Notes: generated from the letters alone by a model not told the origin. 64,000 nucleotides of DNA from CAXBBB01 sp963815505 (GCA_963815505.1 CAWFGU010000010.1:86335-150334), one strand, 5' to 3'; positions 1 to 9,567 are shown, counted from the stretch's first letter. Made by a program: numbers and translations.

Positions 1-205
1 GCCCGCAATCCTCAACGCCGCCAACGAAGTTGCCGTCGCCCATTTTCTCGATGGCGCGATTGGCTTCGTCGACATCGCGTCGGCCGTTGCCGATGTGCTC
101 TCTGCCGCCGACATTCAGCCTGCTGATTCGCTCGATGCCGTTCTGGCTGCTGACGCCGAATCCCGACGGTTGGCGGAAGCGGCGTGCGAGCGGTTGCGCG
201 CGTGA
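1..205 (+). CDS. dxr: 1-deoxy-D-xylulose 5-phosphate reductoisomerase, C-terminal end (partial)
   Basis: This is the last 67 codons of a gene cut by the window edge, read in the frame starting at base 2 and stopping at TGA 203-205. The peptide begins PAILNAANEVAVAHFL, which is the conserved C-terminal part of DXR, followed by GFVDIASAV and the usual helical tail. The enzyme converts DXP to MEP in the cytosolic non-mevalonate isoprenoid pathway. The next gene is rseP, a neighbour often seen after dxr in Bacteroidota. The identification rests on a short stretch, but that motif is distinctive. Confidence 0.85.
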   Translation, partial: PAILNAANEVAVAHFLDGAIGFVDIASAVADVLSAADIQPADSLDAVLAADAESRRLAEAACERLRA

Positions 206-502
206 TACAGGCTGATTCGTTGCCAGTAGACTGCATGGGTAGAGGATGCGGCGTTTCGGGGCGATGAGTATTCGCCAGCATGGTCGTGCTTAGCGCCGGA
301 GTTCATCAGGCCAGGAGCGACAGATGCGTTCTCTATCCACTCCTTCTACCGTGCGTTTTTCTCGTGCTTCTATGGTCGCAGAAGAACGCCACCTCACGCG
401 GCCATCTCACGCGTTGGTAACTCACCTCAGATTCCACGAAGCCAAGCCACCCGCGCCGTAGCTTGACTGCTTCCTGGTGCCCGACTCCTCCGACCCTTCC
501 GC
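206..502. other. intergenic region, no gene seen
   Basis: About 300 bases lie between the end of dxr and rseP. The short open frames here have no recognisable protein pattern. A short reading from the ATG at 323 ends after roughly 40 codons and resembles nothing known. I see no convincing hairpin with a T-run and no clear promoter. Confidence 0.5.
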
Positions 503-1909
503 ATGGACGCGATCGTCAACTTTCTGCCGTACATCGGCTACATCATCCTGGCGATCACGATTCTGGTGTTCGTGCACGAGATGGGCCATTTCCTGGCAGC
601 CAAATTGTTTGGGATGCGCGTCGAGCGCTTCTCGGTCGGTTTCCCACCCAAACTGTTCGGTAAGCAGATCGGCGATACCGAATACGTCATCGGTGCGACG
701 CCTCTCGGAGGCTACGTCAAGATCCTGGGCATGGTCGACGAGAGCATGGATACCGAGGGGCTGACGCAGGAGCCGCAGCCATGGGAGTTCAGGGCCAAAC
801 CAGTGTGGCAGCGCATCATCGTGATCACGGCGGGCGTGATCTTCAACATGATCCTGGCGTGGATCATCTTCGCGGTTCTCAAGGGGACTTATGGCGACGA
901 ATACCTGCCCGCCTCCAGCGTCGACGCGATTCACGTGTTCGACGAATCGCTCGGCCACGACATCGGCCTTCGAACAGGCGACCGGATCGTGTCGATTGGA
1001 GGTAAGCCGCTGGTCCGCTTCACGGATTACCGGGAACGTATGCTGCTGGCCGATCCGCTGACGATCACGGTAGAGCGCGGCGGCCAGTTGGTGACGCTCG
1101 ACGGTCCGCGCGACATCATGACCCAGCTCACCCGAAGCGACGGCGATCTGGGCATCGACATCTACAGGGCTACCGTCGGCGATGTGTCCAGCGGTTCGCC
1201 TGCCGACTCTGCTGGACTGCAGTCCGGAGATCGCATAACCCGCATCGGTAATCAGCCCATCGCGTTTTGGAGCGAGCTTTCGGGCGCCGTTCAGACGACA
1301 GGAGGGCAGGAGGTCGAGCTCGAGTTCGTGCGTCCCGATAGCCTGGGCGCACCGGAGGCTGGCCTAGTTCAACTCGTGCGCGATCAAGGCGATGCTGCCG
1401 TGTACACGACGCGCCTACGCCCGCAGATGGTCGACTCGTCGCTCATCTTGGGCGTCATGGTCGCTCCGCTGGCGAGCCAGTACCAAGTCGAGTACGAGCA
1501 GTTCGGGTTCTTAGAGTCCATCGGCGCAGGATGGAACGAGGTCGGCGCGCAGACGGCGGGCATCGCAGGCAACCTGGGACGCGTATTCTCGGGACGCGAC
1601 AACCTGCGCGAAAACCTGGGCGGCCCGGTCATGGTCGCCAAGGTCGCACGCGATGCGGCGCGGCTGGGCTGGGATCGGTATTGGGCGCTCGTGGCGATGC
1701 TGTCGATCACGCTCGCTATCCTCAACATCCTGCCCATCCCCGCGCTCGACGGCGGCCACTTGGTCTTCCTGATTTACGAAGCGATCACGCGCCGCGAGCC
1801 TTCACTCAAAGTGCGGATGGTGCTCCAGCAAGTCGGCATGGTGGTGCTACTGGTGTTCATGGTGTTCATCTTCGGCAACGACATCGTCCGTTTGGTGACC
1901 GGCGGATAG
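503..1909 (+). CDS. rseP: RIP metalloprotease RseP (site-2 protease family)
   Basis: This is an inner-membrane zinc protease that cuts transmembrane anti-sigma factors and leftover signal peptides inside the bilayer. The first membrane segment carries the zinc motif HEMGH (residues about 28-32). Two PDZ-like regions follow, around residues 140-200 and 225-285. The C-terminal half has the conserved NILPIPALDGGH motif that supplies the third metal ligand, followed by a last membrane helix. The length of 468 residues fits the family. The start at 503 is chosen because it directly precedes the first hydrophobic helix (FLPYIGYIILAI). An anti-sigma factor (FecR type) is encoded in this window at 17.9 kb, but no substrate link can be shown. 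Confidence 0.95.
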   Translation: MDAIVNFLPYIGYIILAITILVFVHEMGHFLAAKLFGMRVERFSVGFPPKLFGKQIGDTEYVIGATPLGGYVKILGMVDESMDTEGLTQEPQPWEFRAKPVWQRIIVITAGVIFNMILAWIIFAVLKGTYGDEYLPASSVDAIHVFDESLGHDIGLRTGDRIVSIGGKPLVRFTDYRERMLLADPLTITVERGGQLVTLDGPRDIMTQLTRSDGDLGIDIYRATVGDVSSGSPADSAGLQSGDRITRIGNQPIAFWSELSGAVQTTGGQEVELEFVRPDSLGAPEAGLVQLVRDQGDAAVYTTRLRPQMVDSSLILGVMVAPLASQYQVEYEQFGFLESIGAGWNEVGAQTAGIAGNLGRVFSGRDNLRENLGGPVMVAKVARDAARLGWDRYWALVAMLSITLAILNILPIPALDGGHLVFLIYEAITRREPSLKVRMVLQQVGMVVLLVFMVFIFGNDIVRLVTGG

Positions 1910-1913
1910 CGCG

Positions 1914-2340
1914 ATGGCTCAACTCGACTCCGCTTATCTCGGCGAACTCGGCTCCCGGATCGCGTTTGTGAGCGCGCTTCCGGGTAGATTCGCTGCGGCA
2001 TTCTTCGCCGCGCTGCTGGCTGCGCCCGAGCGGGGCAAACTGTCTAATTGGGCTCCGGGTCTGGCTGGTTTCGCAGCAGTGAGCCTTTTGTGCGCCTGCC
2101 TTCGTCGCTACGTTCATAGCCACAGGCGCTCATCCCGGTGCCCGGGCAGGATACTTCGACGACGTTTCGGGAACGGCTCCGCGTCTCATTTCATCGCTGG
2201 GCCTGCTTTTCGGCATCTACGCGCTGATGGCCGCCATTGCCTGCGTCGGCTGGCTGCGCTCGCGTACGGTCGGGTAGACGATGACGCTTGCGGCGTCGCT
2301 GGGCGCGGCGCTGCTGACGTGGGCCTTCGCGGGCTTCTAG
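1914..2340 (+). pseudogene. small multi-spanning membrane protein gene, frameshifted
   Basis: From the ATG at 1914 the frame encodes a plausible membrane protein with hydrophobic stretches (IAFVSALPGRFAAAFFAALL, APGLAGFAAVSLL). It then turns into Arg/His-rich nonsense after about 2090. The next frame continues sensibly with APAFVATFIATGAHPGARAG and LISSLGLLFGIYALMAAIA, reaches a TAG at 2275, and past it reads TMTLAASLGAALLTWAFAGF to a second TAG at 2338. Removing one T from the TTTT run at 2086-2089 would join the first two parts. The TAG at 2275 could be a second lesion (a Trp codon) or the true end. The family is not recognised. The gene lies 4 bases after rseP, so it is probably in the same operon. 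Confidence 0.6.
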
Positions 2341-2407
2341 GCAGGAGCGCATTCTTTTCTCACGCTCTTGGCGTTCCAGAGAGGCAACGCGACTAAGTTG
2401 TGAGGCT

Positions 2408-3199
2408 ATGCCCACGACCGACTCACAAAAGCCCGGCGACCTCGCCGCACAGCGCGATTTGATCGCGTCGGGTGCGATTCCGACTTCCGTAGCCGTCATC
2501 ATGGACGGCAACGGGCGATGGGCGCAGGCGCGTGGGCAGCACCGCTACGTCGGCCATCACGAAGGTGTGGTCAGCGTGCGCGACGTGACCGAAGCGGCCG
2601 TTCAGATCGGCATTCGGCATTTGACGCTCTACACGTTCTCGACCGAGAACTGGAATCGCCCCGCCCAGGAAGTCGCTGCGCTGATGGAGCTTCTCGTCGA
2701 GACGGTCGCAGCGCAGCGACAGACGCTGCTCGACAATGGCGTCCGGCTGCAGGTGCTCGGTGACCTCGAGGCTTTACCTCAGGCTTGCATCGACGCATTG
2801 CAAGCGCTGATGGACGAGACGGCCGATCTGACGAATATGACGCTCCACCTCGCGCTTTCGTACAGCGGGCGGTGGGAGATCGTGCGCGCCGCGCGCCGAC
2901 TCGCCGAGCAGGCCGCTGCCGGTTCACTCGCCCCCTCGGCCATCGACGAGCGGATGGTCGCCGCTCACCTCGACACGGCGGGCCTTCCCGATCCCGACCT
3001 GCTGATCCGGACGGGCGGCGAGATGCGGGTGTCCAACTTCCTGCTCTGGTCGATCGCCTACACGGAGTTCTACGTCACCGACACGCTCTGGCCCGATTTC
3101 CGACGGCCGCAACTCTACGCCGCCGTTCGCGACTTCCAGCTGCGTGAGCGCCGATATGGAGGTGTCCCCGATGCCTCTTCGCCGACCGCCGCACACTAG
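2408..3199 (+). CDS. uppS: isoprenyl transferase / undecaprenyl diphosphate synthase
   Basis: This cytosolic prenyltransferase adds isopentenyl units in cis to make undecaprenyl diphosphate, the lipid carrier for peptidoglycan and O-antigen precursors. The family signature VAVIMDGNGRWA (about residues 28-39) contains the catalytic Asp. The motif TLYTFSTENWNRP and the C-terminal DLLIRTGGEMRVSNFLLWS, with its diphosphate-binding Arg, are intact. At 263 residues it has normal length. It sits between the membrane-protein remnant and bamA in an envelope-biogenesis run. Confidence 0.96.
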   Translation: MPTTDSQKPGDLAAQRDLIASGAIPTSVAVIMDGNGRWAQARGQHRYVGHHEGVVSVRDVTEAAVQIGIRHLTLYTFSTENWNRPAQEVAALMELLVETVAAQRQTLLDNGVRLQVLGDLEALPQACIDALQALMDETADLTNMTLHLALSYSGRWEIVRAARRLAEQAAAGSLAPSAIDERMVAAHLDTAGLPDPDLLIRTGGEMRVSNFLLWSIAYTEFYVTDTLWPDFRRPQLYAAVRDFQLRERRYGGVPDASSPTAAH

Positions 3200-3272
3200 C
3201 GCTCGGGGTCGCCCCGTTACGCCTTCCGCACCCCGCGTGCCCCTTCACGATTTGTCTCGCTACGCCCGCACT

Positions 3273-5768
3273 ATGCGATTCCCTACGCTACGCCTCGCCG
3301 CGTTCGCCCTCCTGCTCGCCGCCGCTCCTGCATCGGCTCAGATCCAGCCCGACGGTCCCGAAGTGGCCGACGACAGCCGCCTCGAAGTGCTCGGTCTGAG
3401 CGTCACCGGCGCCGAATCTGAGGCTACGCAGGGCGTCATCTTGCAGGCCAGCGGGCTTACGGTCGGCCAGAAACTGCGCGTGCCTGGCGATCTGGCGATT
3501 TCGGAAGCGGTACGCGACATCTACCGCCTGAACCAGTTCACCAACGTCCGTATCGTTGAGGAGCAGCGCGCCGGAAACGGAATCTTCCTGCGCATCGAAG
3601 TCGAAGAAGCGCCCCGTCTGCGCGACTACTCGTTCGAGGGTGTCAAACGTGGATGGAAGGGCGACCTGCGCAAACGGATTCCCCTCATCAAAGGCACACG
3701 CATCAGCGACACCGATCTGCGACGAACCGAACTGGCCGTCGAAACCTTCTACCGCGAAAAAGGACTGCCGCTCGCCGATGTGGCCGCCACGACCCAGCCC
3801 GCTACCGCTGGCGGGTTGAACGTCGTTGTGGCGGTGAGCCCGGGCCCCAAGGTGCGCGTAGGGGAGGTACGCGTCGAAGGCAACGAAGAGTTGAGCGACA
3901 AGGCCGTACGCAAGCGGCTCAAGAGCACGCGCCCGTCGGCGTGGTGGCAGTTCTGGGGAGGCTCCAAGAAGTACGATGCCGCCAAGTTTGCCGACGACCT
4001 CGACGTATTGGTCCGCTACTACCGCGAGAGAGGATTCTACGACGCCTATGTCGAGCGCGACACGGCATACGTCGCCTTCAACGGAGACGGTAAGCCCGAA
4101 ACCATCGTCGAGGTCGAAGTCCACGAAGGAGCCCGCTACCACGTCCGCAACCTGGAGTGGGACGGCAACACGGTCTACACCGATCTGGCGCTCTCCAACG
4201 CACTCGGCATCCGCGAAGGAGATGTGTTCAACGCCGTCCGCTACGAGGAAAACCTCTATGGTAACGCGGCGCAGAACGACGTGTCGAGCCTCTACCAGAA
4301 CCTGGGTCACCTGCGCTTCGGCGTTCAGCCCAGCGTCCGAGTGCTCCCCGGCGACTCGGTCGATCTCTACTTCGACGTGTTCGAGGGCGAGGTGTACGAT
4401 TTTGGCGCGGTTCGCATCGCGGGCAACGACAAGACCAAAGAGCACGTCATCCGCCGTGAACTCTACACTGTCCCCGGACAGCCGTTCAGCCGCGAGGCTA
4501 TCATCGAGTCGATCCGGCGGCTATCGCAGCTCAACTACTTCAATGCCGAGACGCTCCAGCGTGGCCCTGACGTGCAGCCCGACGACGAGACGCGCACGGT
4601 CGATCTGATCTACGGCTTCGAGGAAGTGGGCGGCGACCAGCTCGAGCTCTCCGGCACCTGGGGCGGTATTGGGCTGATCTTGCAACTGCGCGTCACGTTC
4701 AACAACTTCTCCGCGCAGAACATCTTCGACCGCAGCGCCTGGGACCCGCTCCCGATGGGCGACGGACAGAGCTTGTCGCTCGCTATCCAGACCAACGGGC
4801 TGGCCTACCAAAACTACTCGCTCAGCTTTACCGAGCCCTGGTTCCGAGGCAAGCCGACGCCGGTGGGATTCTCGACTTCATTCTCGCGGATCGACTACGA
4901 CGGACTGCGCCGCAGCACGTTTCAGCAGATCTCGGACTCGACGGCCGAGGCCAACGTACTCACCACGTTCAACGGACGCGCGTTCTACCAGCAGCGGCTC
5001 AAGTTTCCCGACGACAAGTTTCAGTACTCGACAGGCTTGGGATATCGCTATTACAACGTCCCCGGCGGCTTGTCGACGTTGCCCGGCGGTGTCTTCCACG
5101 AGGTGACGATCGACCAGAAGCTGACGCGCAACTCGCAGGATCACCCGATCTTTCCGCGGAGAGGATCGCTCTTCGAAGCGTCGCTCAACGTCGCCCCGCC
5201 CATTCCGGGAACGGTGCAGTACCACAAGTGGGGCCTGCGCAACACCTGGAACGCGCCCTTCACCGAGCGCATCTCGCTGGGCGTAACGGCGCAGTACGGC
5301 TACATCGGATCGTTCACCAGCGATCCCGTTCAGTTCGAGCGCTACCTGCTCGGCGGCTCGCCGTTCGAGGCGCAGGGCGTCAACCAGCAGATCGGCTCGG
5401 ACATCATCTACATGCGCGGCTACCCGTTCGCGTCGCTCGGCCCCAACCGCAACGGCAGCGCCATCGGCGGACGCATCCTCAACCGCTACTCGACCGAACT
5501 GCGCCTACTCGCCGTTCAGAGCCCTCAGCTTCAGGCCGCGCCGTACCTGTTCTTCGACGCGGCTAACACGTGGAATAGCTTCGACACGTACAACCCGGCC
5601 CAACTCTACCGGTCGGCCGGTGTTGGCGCGCGCCTCTTTCTGCCGATCCTGGGCATGATCGAGTTCGCCTACGGCTGGAACCTAGACGAGTATCCGCCCA
5701 GCCGCAGCGAAAATGGCTTCCGCGAAGGCCGCTTTCAGTTCACCATTGGCCAGGGCTTCAACCAGTAG
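3273..5768 (+). CDS. bamA: outer membrane protein assembly factor BamA (Omp85)
   Basis: BamA is the central beta-barrel of the machinery that folds outer-membrane proteins. The open frame extends upstream, but the ATG at 3273 is chosen because it opens a clean signal peptide (MRFPTLRLAAFALLLAAAPA, cleavage after ASA). POTRA repeats fill roughly residues 30-420. The C-terminal half is the 16-strand barrel and contains the surface-loop motif MRGYPFASLGP, the counterpart of the VRGF/Y motif of the family. The protein ends in an aromatic-rich strand (FQFTIGQGFNQ). The length of 831 residues is typical. Two Skp-like chaperone genes follow directly, as in many Bacteroidota. Confidence 0.95.
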   Translation: MRFPTLRLAAFALLLAAAPASAQIQPDGPEVADDSRLEVLGLSVTGAESEATQGVILQASGLTVGQKLRVPGDLAISEAVRDIYRLNQFTNVRIVEEQRAGNGIFLRIEVEEAPRLRDYSFEGVKRGWKGDLRKRIPLIKGTRISDTDLRRTELAVETFYREKGLPLADVAATTQPATAGGLNVVVAVSPGPKVRVGEVRVEGNEELSDKAVRKRLKSTRPSAWWQFWGGSKKYDAAKFADDLDVLVRYYRERGFYDAYVERDTAYVAFNGDGKPETIVEVEVHEGARYHVRNLEWDGNTVYTDLALSNALGIREGDVFNAVRYEENLYGNAAQNDVSSLYQNLGHLRFGVQPSVRVLPGDSVDLYFDVFEGEVYDFGAVRIAGNDKTKEHVIRRELYTVPGQPFSREAIIESIRRLSQLNYFNAETLQRGPDVQPDDETRTVDLIYGFEEVGGDQLELSGTWGGIGLILQLRVTFNNFSAQNIFDRSAWDPLPMGDGQSLSLAIQTNGLAYQNYSLSFTEPWFRGKPTPVGFSTSFSRIDYDGLRRSTFQQISDSTAEANVLTTFNGRAFYQQRLKFPDDKFQYSTGLGYRYYNVPGGLSTLPGGVFHEVTIDQKLTRNSQDHPIFPRRGSLFEASLNVAPPIPGTVQYHKWGLRNTWNAPFTERISLGVTAQYGYIGSFTSDPVQFERYLLGGSPFEAQGVNQQIGSDIIYMRGYPFASLGPNRNGSAIGGRILNRYSTELRLLAVQSPQLQAAPYLFFDAANTWNSFDTYNPAQLYRSAGVGARLFLPILGMIEFAYGWNLDEYPPSRSENGFREGRFQFTIGQGFNQ

Positions 5769-5923
5769 AGCACTCCGTCTTTCCTTTCAGCGGCCTGAAG
5801 GGACGGTGTGGCTGGCAACAGGGCGGCCGCGTTTGGGCCGGGGAGTTGCTCGCCTCAGGCACCACATCCATGTACCGATGCGGCATGCCGCATCGCTTCT
5901 GTCCATCTACCGACTCATCCAGC

Positions 5924-6457
5924 ATGAAACGCCTCTCCCTTCTTGTCGTCCTGCTTCTTGCCGCGCCGCTCGCGCAGGCGCAGGAGCAGCGCATCGGTTA
6001 CGTCGACAGCGAGTACATCTTCTCCAAGCTACCCGCCTACACGACCGTTCAGCAGACGCTCGAACGCCAGGCACAGACGTGGCAGCGTGAGGTGGAGGAC
6101 AAGCAGGCCGAAGTCGACGGGCTCTTTCGTGACTATCAGGCGCGCGAACTGCTCTATACGCAGCAGGAGCGCCAGCAGCGCCGCGAGGAGATCGTCGCCT
6201 CCGAGCGCGAAGTCGAGGCGATGCGGTCGCGCTACTTCGGTCCCGAAGGTGAGCTGTACCGCCAGCAGGAAACGCTGATGCGTCCGATCCAAGAGCGTCT
6301 GCTCACGACCATCGACGAAATCGCGACGCGCGACGAGTACACCTACATCTTCGACAAGAGCGGCGATTTCCTCTTCCTCTATGCAGACGAGCGCGAAGAT
6401 CTGAGCGACGAGGTACTGCGTGAACTCGGCGTGGACGTAGAAACGCCCAATCGCTGA
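5924..6457 (+). CDS. OmpH/Skp family periplasmic chaperone (first copy)
   Basis: This is a periplasmic holdase that keeps unfolded outer-membrane proteins soluble for BamA. The ATG at 5924 opens a signal peptide (MKRLSLLVVLLLAAPLAQAQ). The mature protein starts with the conserved RIGYVDSEYIFSKLPAY strand. A long charged coiled coil follows (about residues 45-115), then the C-terminal strand region (YTYIFDKSGDFLFLY). At 177 residues it matches the family. The gene follows bamA and is tandem with a second homologue. Confidence 0.9.
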   Translation: MKRLSLLVVLLLAAPLAQAQEQRIGYVDSEYIFSKLPAYTTVQQTLERQAQTWQREVEDKQAEVDGLFRDYQARELLYTQQERQQRREEIVASEREVEAMRSRYFGPEGELYRQQETLMRPIQERLLTTIDEIATRDEYTYIFDKSGDFLFLYADEREDLSDEVLRELGVDVETPNR

Positions 6458-6534
6458 CCCGTACTTTTTCCGCCGGGCGACTCGTTTCTGATTTGCATTC
6501 CAACTCCTTTACCTACAACACCTTGACCCACGCT

Positions 6535-7086
6535 ATGACCCGTCTCCATCGCTTCGCCGCTCTGGCGCTGATCGCCCTCGTCGTTCCGCTGAGCGCCCAG
6601 GCTCAGTCCCGGAACCTGTCGATCGGCTACACCGATTACGAAGTGCTTCTCGCTAACATGACCGAGATGCAGTCGGTCCAGCAGCAGATCCAGACGTTCT
6701 TCCAGACGCGCCAGACCGAACTGCAGCAGGCCGCCCAGCAGCTCCAAGAGAGCGCCGAGCAGTACCAGCGGCAAAGTTCGCTGCTCTCGGACGAAGCCAA
6801 AGCCGAGCGCGAGCAGGCTCTCGTGGCCTCGCAGCAGGAGCTTCAGCAGCGCAGCGGACGTGCCGAGCAGGAACTGGCCCAGCGCCGCGCCGAGTTGATG
6901 CGCCCACTCTTCGAGAAGCTGCAATCCGCCATCGACGCGGTTTCGGCCGAGAAAGGATTGGATCTCGTGCTCCCGACTCAGGTCGGTGGGGATCCGTTCA
7001 TCCTTTACGTCAACGACCAGACGATCGTCGACATCACGCGCGACGTAGCTGCTCGCCTGGGCATTCCGGTCAACGAGACCGAGTAA
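6535..7086 (+). CDS. OmpH/Skp family periplasmic chaperone (second copy)
   Basis: This is a second Skp-like protein of 183 residues, lying 77 bases after the first. The start at 6535 gives a good signal peptide (MTRLHRFAALALIALVV, ending SAQAQ). The conserved opening strand reads LSIGYTDYEVLLANM. The middle is a Gln-rich coiled coil, and the C-terminus (GLDLVLPTQVGGDPFILYV) has the family strand pair. Tandem skp genes after bamA are common in Bacteroidota and suggest hetero-oligomers or client specialisation, which is inference. A strong hairpin terminator follows. Confidence 0.9.
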   Translation: MTRLHRFAALALIALVVPLSAQAQSRNLSIGYTDYEVLLANMTEMQSVQQQIQTFFQTRQTELQQAAQQLQESAEQYQRQSSLLSDEAKAEREQALVASQQELQQRSGRAEQELAQRRAELMRPLFEKLQSAIDAVSAEKGLDLVLPTQVGGDPFILYVNDQTIVDITRDVAARLGIPVNETE

Positions 7087-7119
7087 GGTCTGCTTATCTC
7101 GGCTCGTTTCGACTTTCGT

Positions 7120-7160
7120 GCGGCGCTCCGGAACGATCCGGGGCGCCGCATGGTGTTTTG
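7120..7160 (+). terminator. Rho-independent terminator after ompH
   Basis: Arms 7120-7131 and 7138-7149 pair over 12 base pairs (GCGGCGCTCCGG against its complement, one G-T wobble) around the loop AACGAT. A T-rich tail (tggtgtttt) follows. It closes the bamA-ompH-ompH transcription unit before the two-component genes. Confidence 0.75.
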
Positions 7161-7247
7161 TCGACTTTCGGCACCTGCTCTCACGTGGAGAACGACGACG
7201 CGCGTTATATTCACACCGCTGATCTCATCCCAACTCGCCCCGCTACC

Positions 7248-7970
7248 ATGGCAACCGCCTCGGACCCCACGGACCTCCGCATCCTCGTCGTCGATGACGA
7301 AGAAGACAACGTCGAGGTGCTCAGCCACTTCCTGGAAGCCGAAGGCTACCGCGTCGACCAAGCGTACGATGGCGAGCAGGCGCTCGAAGTCGTCGCCCGT
7401 CACAACAACGAGATCGACCTGATCCTGCTCGACATCATGATGCCGAACAAGGACGGATACGAGGTCGTCAAGCAATTGCGCAGCCGCGCCGAGACCGAGC
7501 ACATTCCGGTGATCTTCCTGTCGGCCAAAACCGAGGAGGAGGACCAGGTAAAGGGCTTGATCATGGGCGCCGACACCTATCTCAACAAGCCGGTTCCGCC
7601 GTCTGTGGTGCTCGCCAACGTCAAGGCTGTGCTGCGCCGCTCGGGCATTGAGGAGAGCCGCATCCTCCAGGTCAGTAACCTGACGATCTATGAGGACGAG
7701 TACCGCGCCTCGCTCGACCAACGCGATCTCGGCCTGACGCTGACCGAGTTCGAGTTGCTGCGCTACCTCGTGCGCCACCCGCGCAAGGCGTTCACGCGTC
7801 AGCAACTGCTCGAGACGATCTGGAAGGACGCCATGATGGTAACCGAACGCACCGTCGACGCGCACATCAAGAACCTGCGCGAGAAGCTGGGCGACTTCGC
7901 CAAGCACATCCAGACGGTGCGCGGCGTCGGCTACCGCTTCGTCGAGGACGAGGACGCCCAAGCCGCGTGA
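7248..7970 (+). CDS. OmpR/PhoB-family response regulator
   Basis: This is a DNA-binding regulator of 240 residues. The receiver domain starts RILVVDDEEDNVEVL with the acidic pair. The phospho-acceptor is Asp62 in LILLDIMMPNKDG, and the conserved Lys lies in NKPVPPSVV. The C-terminal winged helix (about 140-235) has the OmpR pattern, with LTLTEFELLRYLVRHP and RTVDAHIKNLREKLGD. The ATG at 7248 is preferred over an upstream in-frame start because the domain begins 11 residues later. The motif gttatatt about 40 bases upstream may be a -10 element. The histidine kinase follows after 25 bases. Confidence 0.93.
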   Translation: MATASDPTDLRILVVDDEEDNVEVLSHFLEAEGYRVDQAYDGEQALEVVARHNNEIDLILLDIMMPNKDGYEVVKQLRSRAETEHIPVIFLSAKTEEEDQVKGLIMGADTYLNKPVPPSVVLANVKAVLRRSGIEESRILQVSNLTIYEDEYRASLDQRDLGLTLTEFELLRYLVRHPRKAFTRQQLLETIWKDAMMVTERTVDAHIKNLREKLGDFAKHIQTVRGVGYRFVEDEDAQAA

Positions 7971-7995
7971 CCCGGCGCTTTCCGTCGACCAGCTG

Positions 7996-9438
7996 ATGGC
8001 TCGCCGACCGATGCGGGTACTCGTGCCCACGCGGGCTTCGACGCAGACGTGGATGCTGCTCACGTTCGTGCTCTTCGTGGGCATGGCCGTGCTTGCTATC
8101 GCTGTCTACGTCGCCTTCTTCCTGCGCGACCGCACCGGCGACGCGCTTGATGAAACGCTGCGCACCGAGGCCGCTCGCGTCGCGCGCGTGTTCGACAACG
8201 CGCAGTCGCGTGACGAACTCGATCAACTTGTCGGGGTGGCCGCGAGCCTGCACAGTCTGTACGGGACCGTGTTCACTGCCGATGGACGAGTCGTCGCACA
8301 GAGCGAGGACCGCGTGCCCAACATGACACCGGACGAAGTGCGCGATTCGGGCGGTATCGCCCACCGTGAGGATGAGTCAGGCGTGCGCTACTACTACGTT
8401 TCGGTGCCGATGGAGGGAGGGGAGACGCTGCTGCTCGCTCAGCCGACGCCGAGGCTGTATCAACTGGCCGAGAGTCTGCTCATCATTCTTCTCGTGGGTA
8501 TGCTGGGCGCGTTCGTGATGGCGCTGATCGGCGCGTGGGTGGCGGCGCAGCAGGTGACGGGTCCGCTCAAGCAGATCCGTGATCTGGCGCGCCGCATCGC
8601 CAAGGGGGATTACGCCGAGAAAATCGCGATTTCGTCGCGGGCGGCGGAGTTTCACGAAGTTGCCAACAGTCTCAATCAGATGTCCGGCAGTTTTCGGACC
8701 AAGATCGACGAGCTTGAGAGTCTTGCCCGGTTGCAGAGCGAGTTCATTGGCAACGTATCGCACGAAGTCCGCAACCCGATCTTTGCCGTCGGCGGCTACC
8801 TCGAAGCGCTCGGCTCGCCGACACTCAAGGACGAACAGCGCAAGCGGTATTCGGACAAAGGACTGGCCGCGCTCAACCGGCTCCAGAATCTGTTCAACGA
8901 TCTGATCGAGATCGCCCGGCTCGAGTACCGCGAAGACCTGCTCCGCACGACGACGTTCGATCTGGCTGAACTCGTCCACGAAGTCCGCGAGATGCTCCAG
9001 CCCAAGGCAGACGAGAAAGCGCTCGGCCTGGAAATGAACAATCCGCCGCTCTTCGTCACGGCGGACCGTAATCGGATGCGTCAAGTGATCGTCAACTTGG
9101 TCGAGAACGCCATCGCCTACTCCGATGAGGGAACGGTGCGATGCCGCATCCGGCGCCACGGCGACAAGGTGCGAGTCGAAGTGGTGGACAACGGCAGGGG
9201 CATTCCCGAGGAGCACCAGAGCCGCATCTTCGAACGCTTTTACCGCGTCGATCCCGATCGTTCGCGCAAGAGTGGGGGAACGGGGCTGGGTCTGAGCATC
9301 GTCAAGCAAATCTTATCGGCACACGGCGAGACGATCCGTCTCGACAGCACACACGGCAGCGGTACGCGCTTCAGCTTCGACCTTCCGTTTGCGCTCGAAT
9401 CCGGGCCACCCGCCCTCGAACGGGATCCACGCGCGTAG
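7996..9438 (+). CDS. sensor histidine kinase with HAMP domain
   Basis: This is the membrane kinase partner of the regulator just upstream. One transmembrane helix lies near the N-terminus (WMLLTFVLFVGMAVLAIAVY) and another around residues 155-180 (LLIILLVGMLGAFVMALIGA). Together they flank an extracytoplasmic sensor loop. A HAMP domain follows (VTGPLKQIRDLARRIAKGDY). The dimerisation box is NVSHEVRNP with phospho-acceptor His256. The ATPase domain shows the N box (NLVENAIAY), G1 (VVDNGRGIP), F box and G2 (GGTGLGLSIVKQI). At 480 residues it is a normal hybrid-free kinase. The stimulus is not evident. Confidence 0.94.
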   Translation: MARRPMRVLVPTRASTQTWMLLTFVLFVGMAVLAIAVYVAFFLRDRTGDALDETLRTEAARVARVFDNAQSRDELDQLVGVAASLHSLYGTVFTADGRVVAQSEDRVPNMTPDEVRDSGGIAHREDESGVRYYYVSVPMEGGETLLLAQPTPRLYQLAESLLIILLVGMLGAFVMALIGAWVAAQQVTGPLKQIRDLARRIAKGDYAEKIAISSRAAEFHEVANSLNQMSGSFRTKIDELESLARLQSEFIGNVSHEVRNPIFAVGGYLEALGSPTLKDEQRKRYSDKGLAALNRLQNLFNDLIEIARLEYREDLLRTTTFDLAELVHEVREMLQPKADEKALGLEMNNPPLFVTADRNRMRQVIVNLVENAIAYSDEGTVRCRIRRHGDKVRVEVVDNGRGIPEEHQSRIFERFYRVDPDRSRKSGGTGLGLSIVKQILSAHGETIRLDSTHGSGTRFSFDLPFALESGPPALERDPRA

Positions 9439-9567
9439 CCTGAGCGGGATTGGCAAGTCTGGTGTGTAGCGATCCATCTTTCTCCTAGCAACGAAGGACG
9501 CCCGTTCCACCTTCTTGGATTTAGATTCTGGTCTGCTCTTCGTCCATAGATTCAACGGTTGCTGCCT

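Noticed and set aside
3288..4445. Minus-strand frame of 385 codons
   Set aside because: It is the complement of the bamA POTRA region and has no protein pattern of its own.
5769..5815. Hairpin after bamA
   Set aside because: The arms are interrupted by bulges and no T-run follows, so a terminator is not supported.
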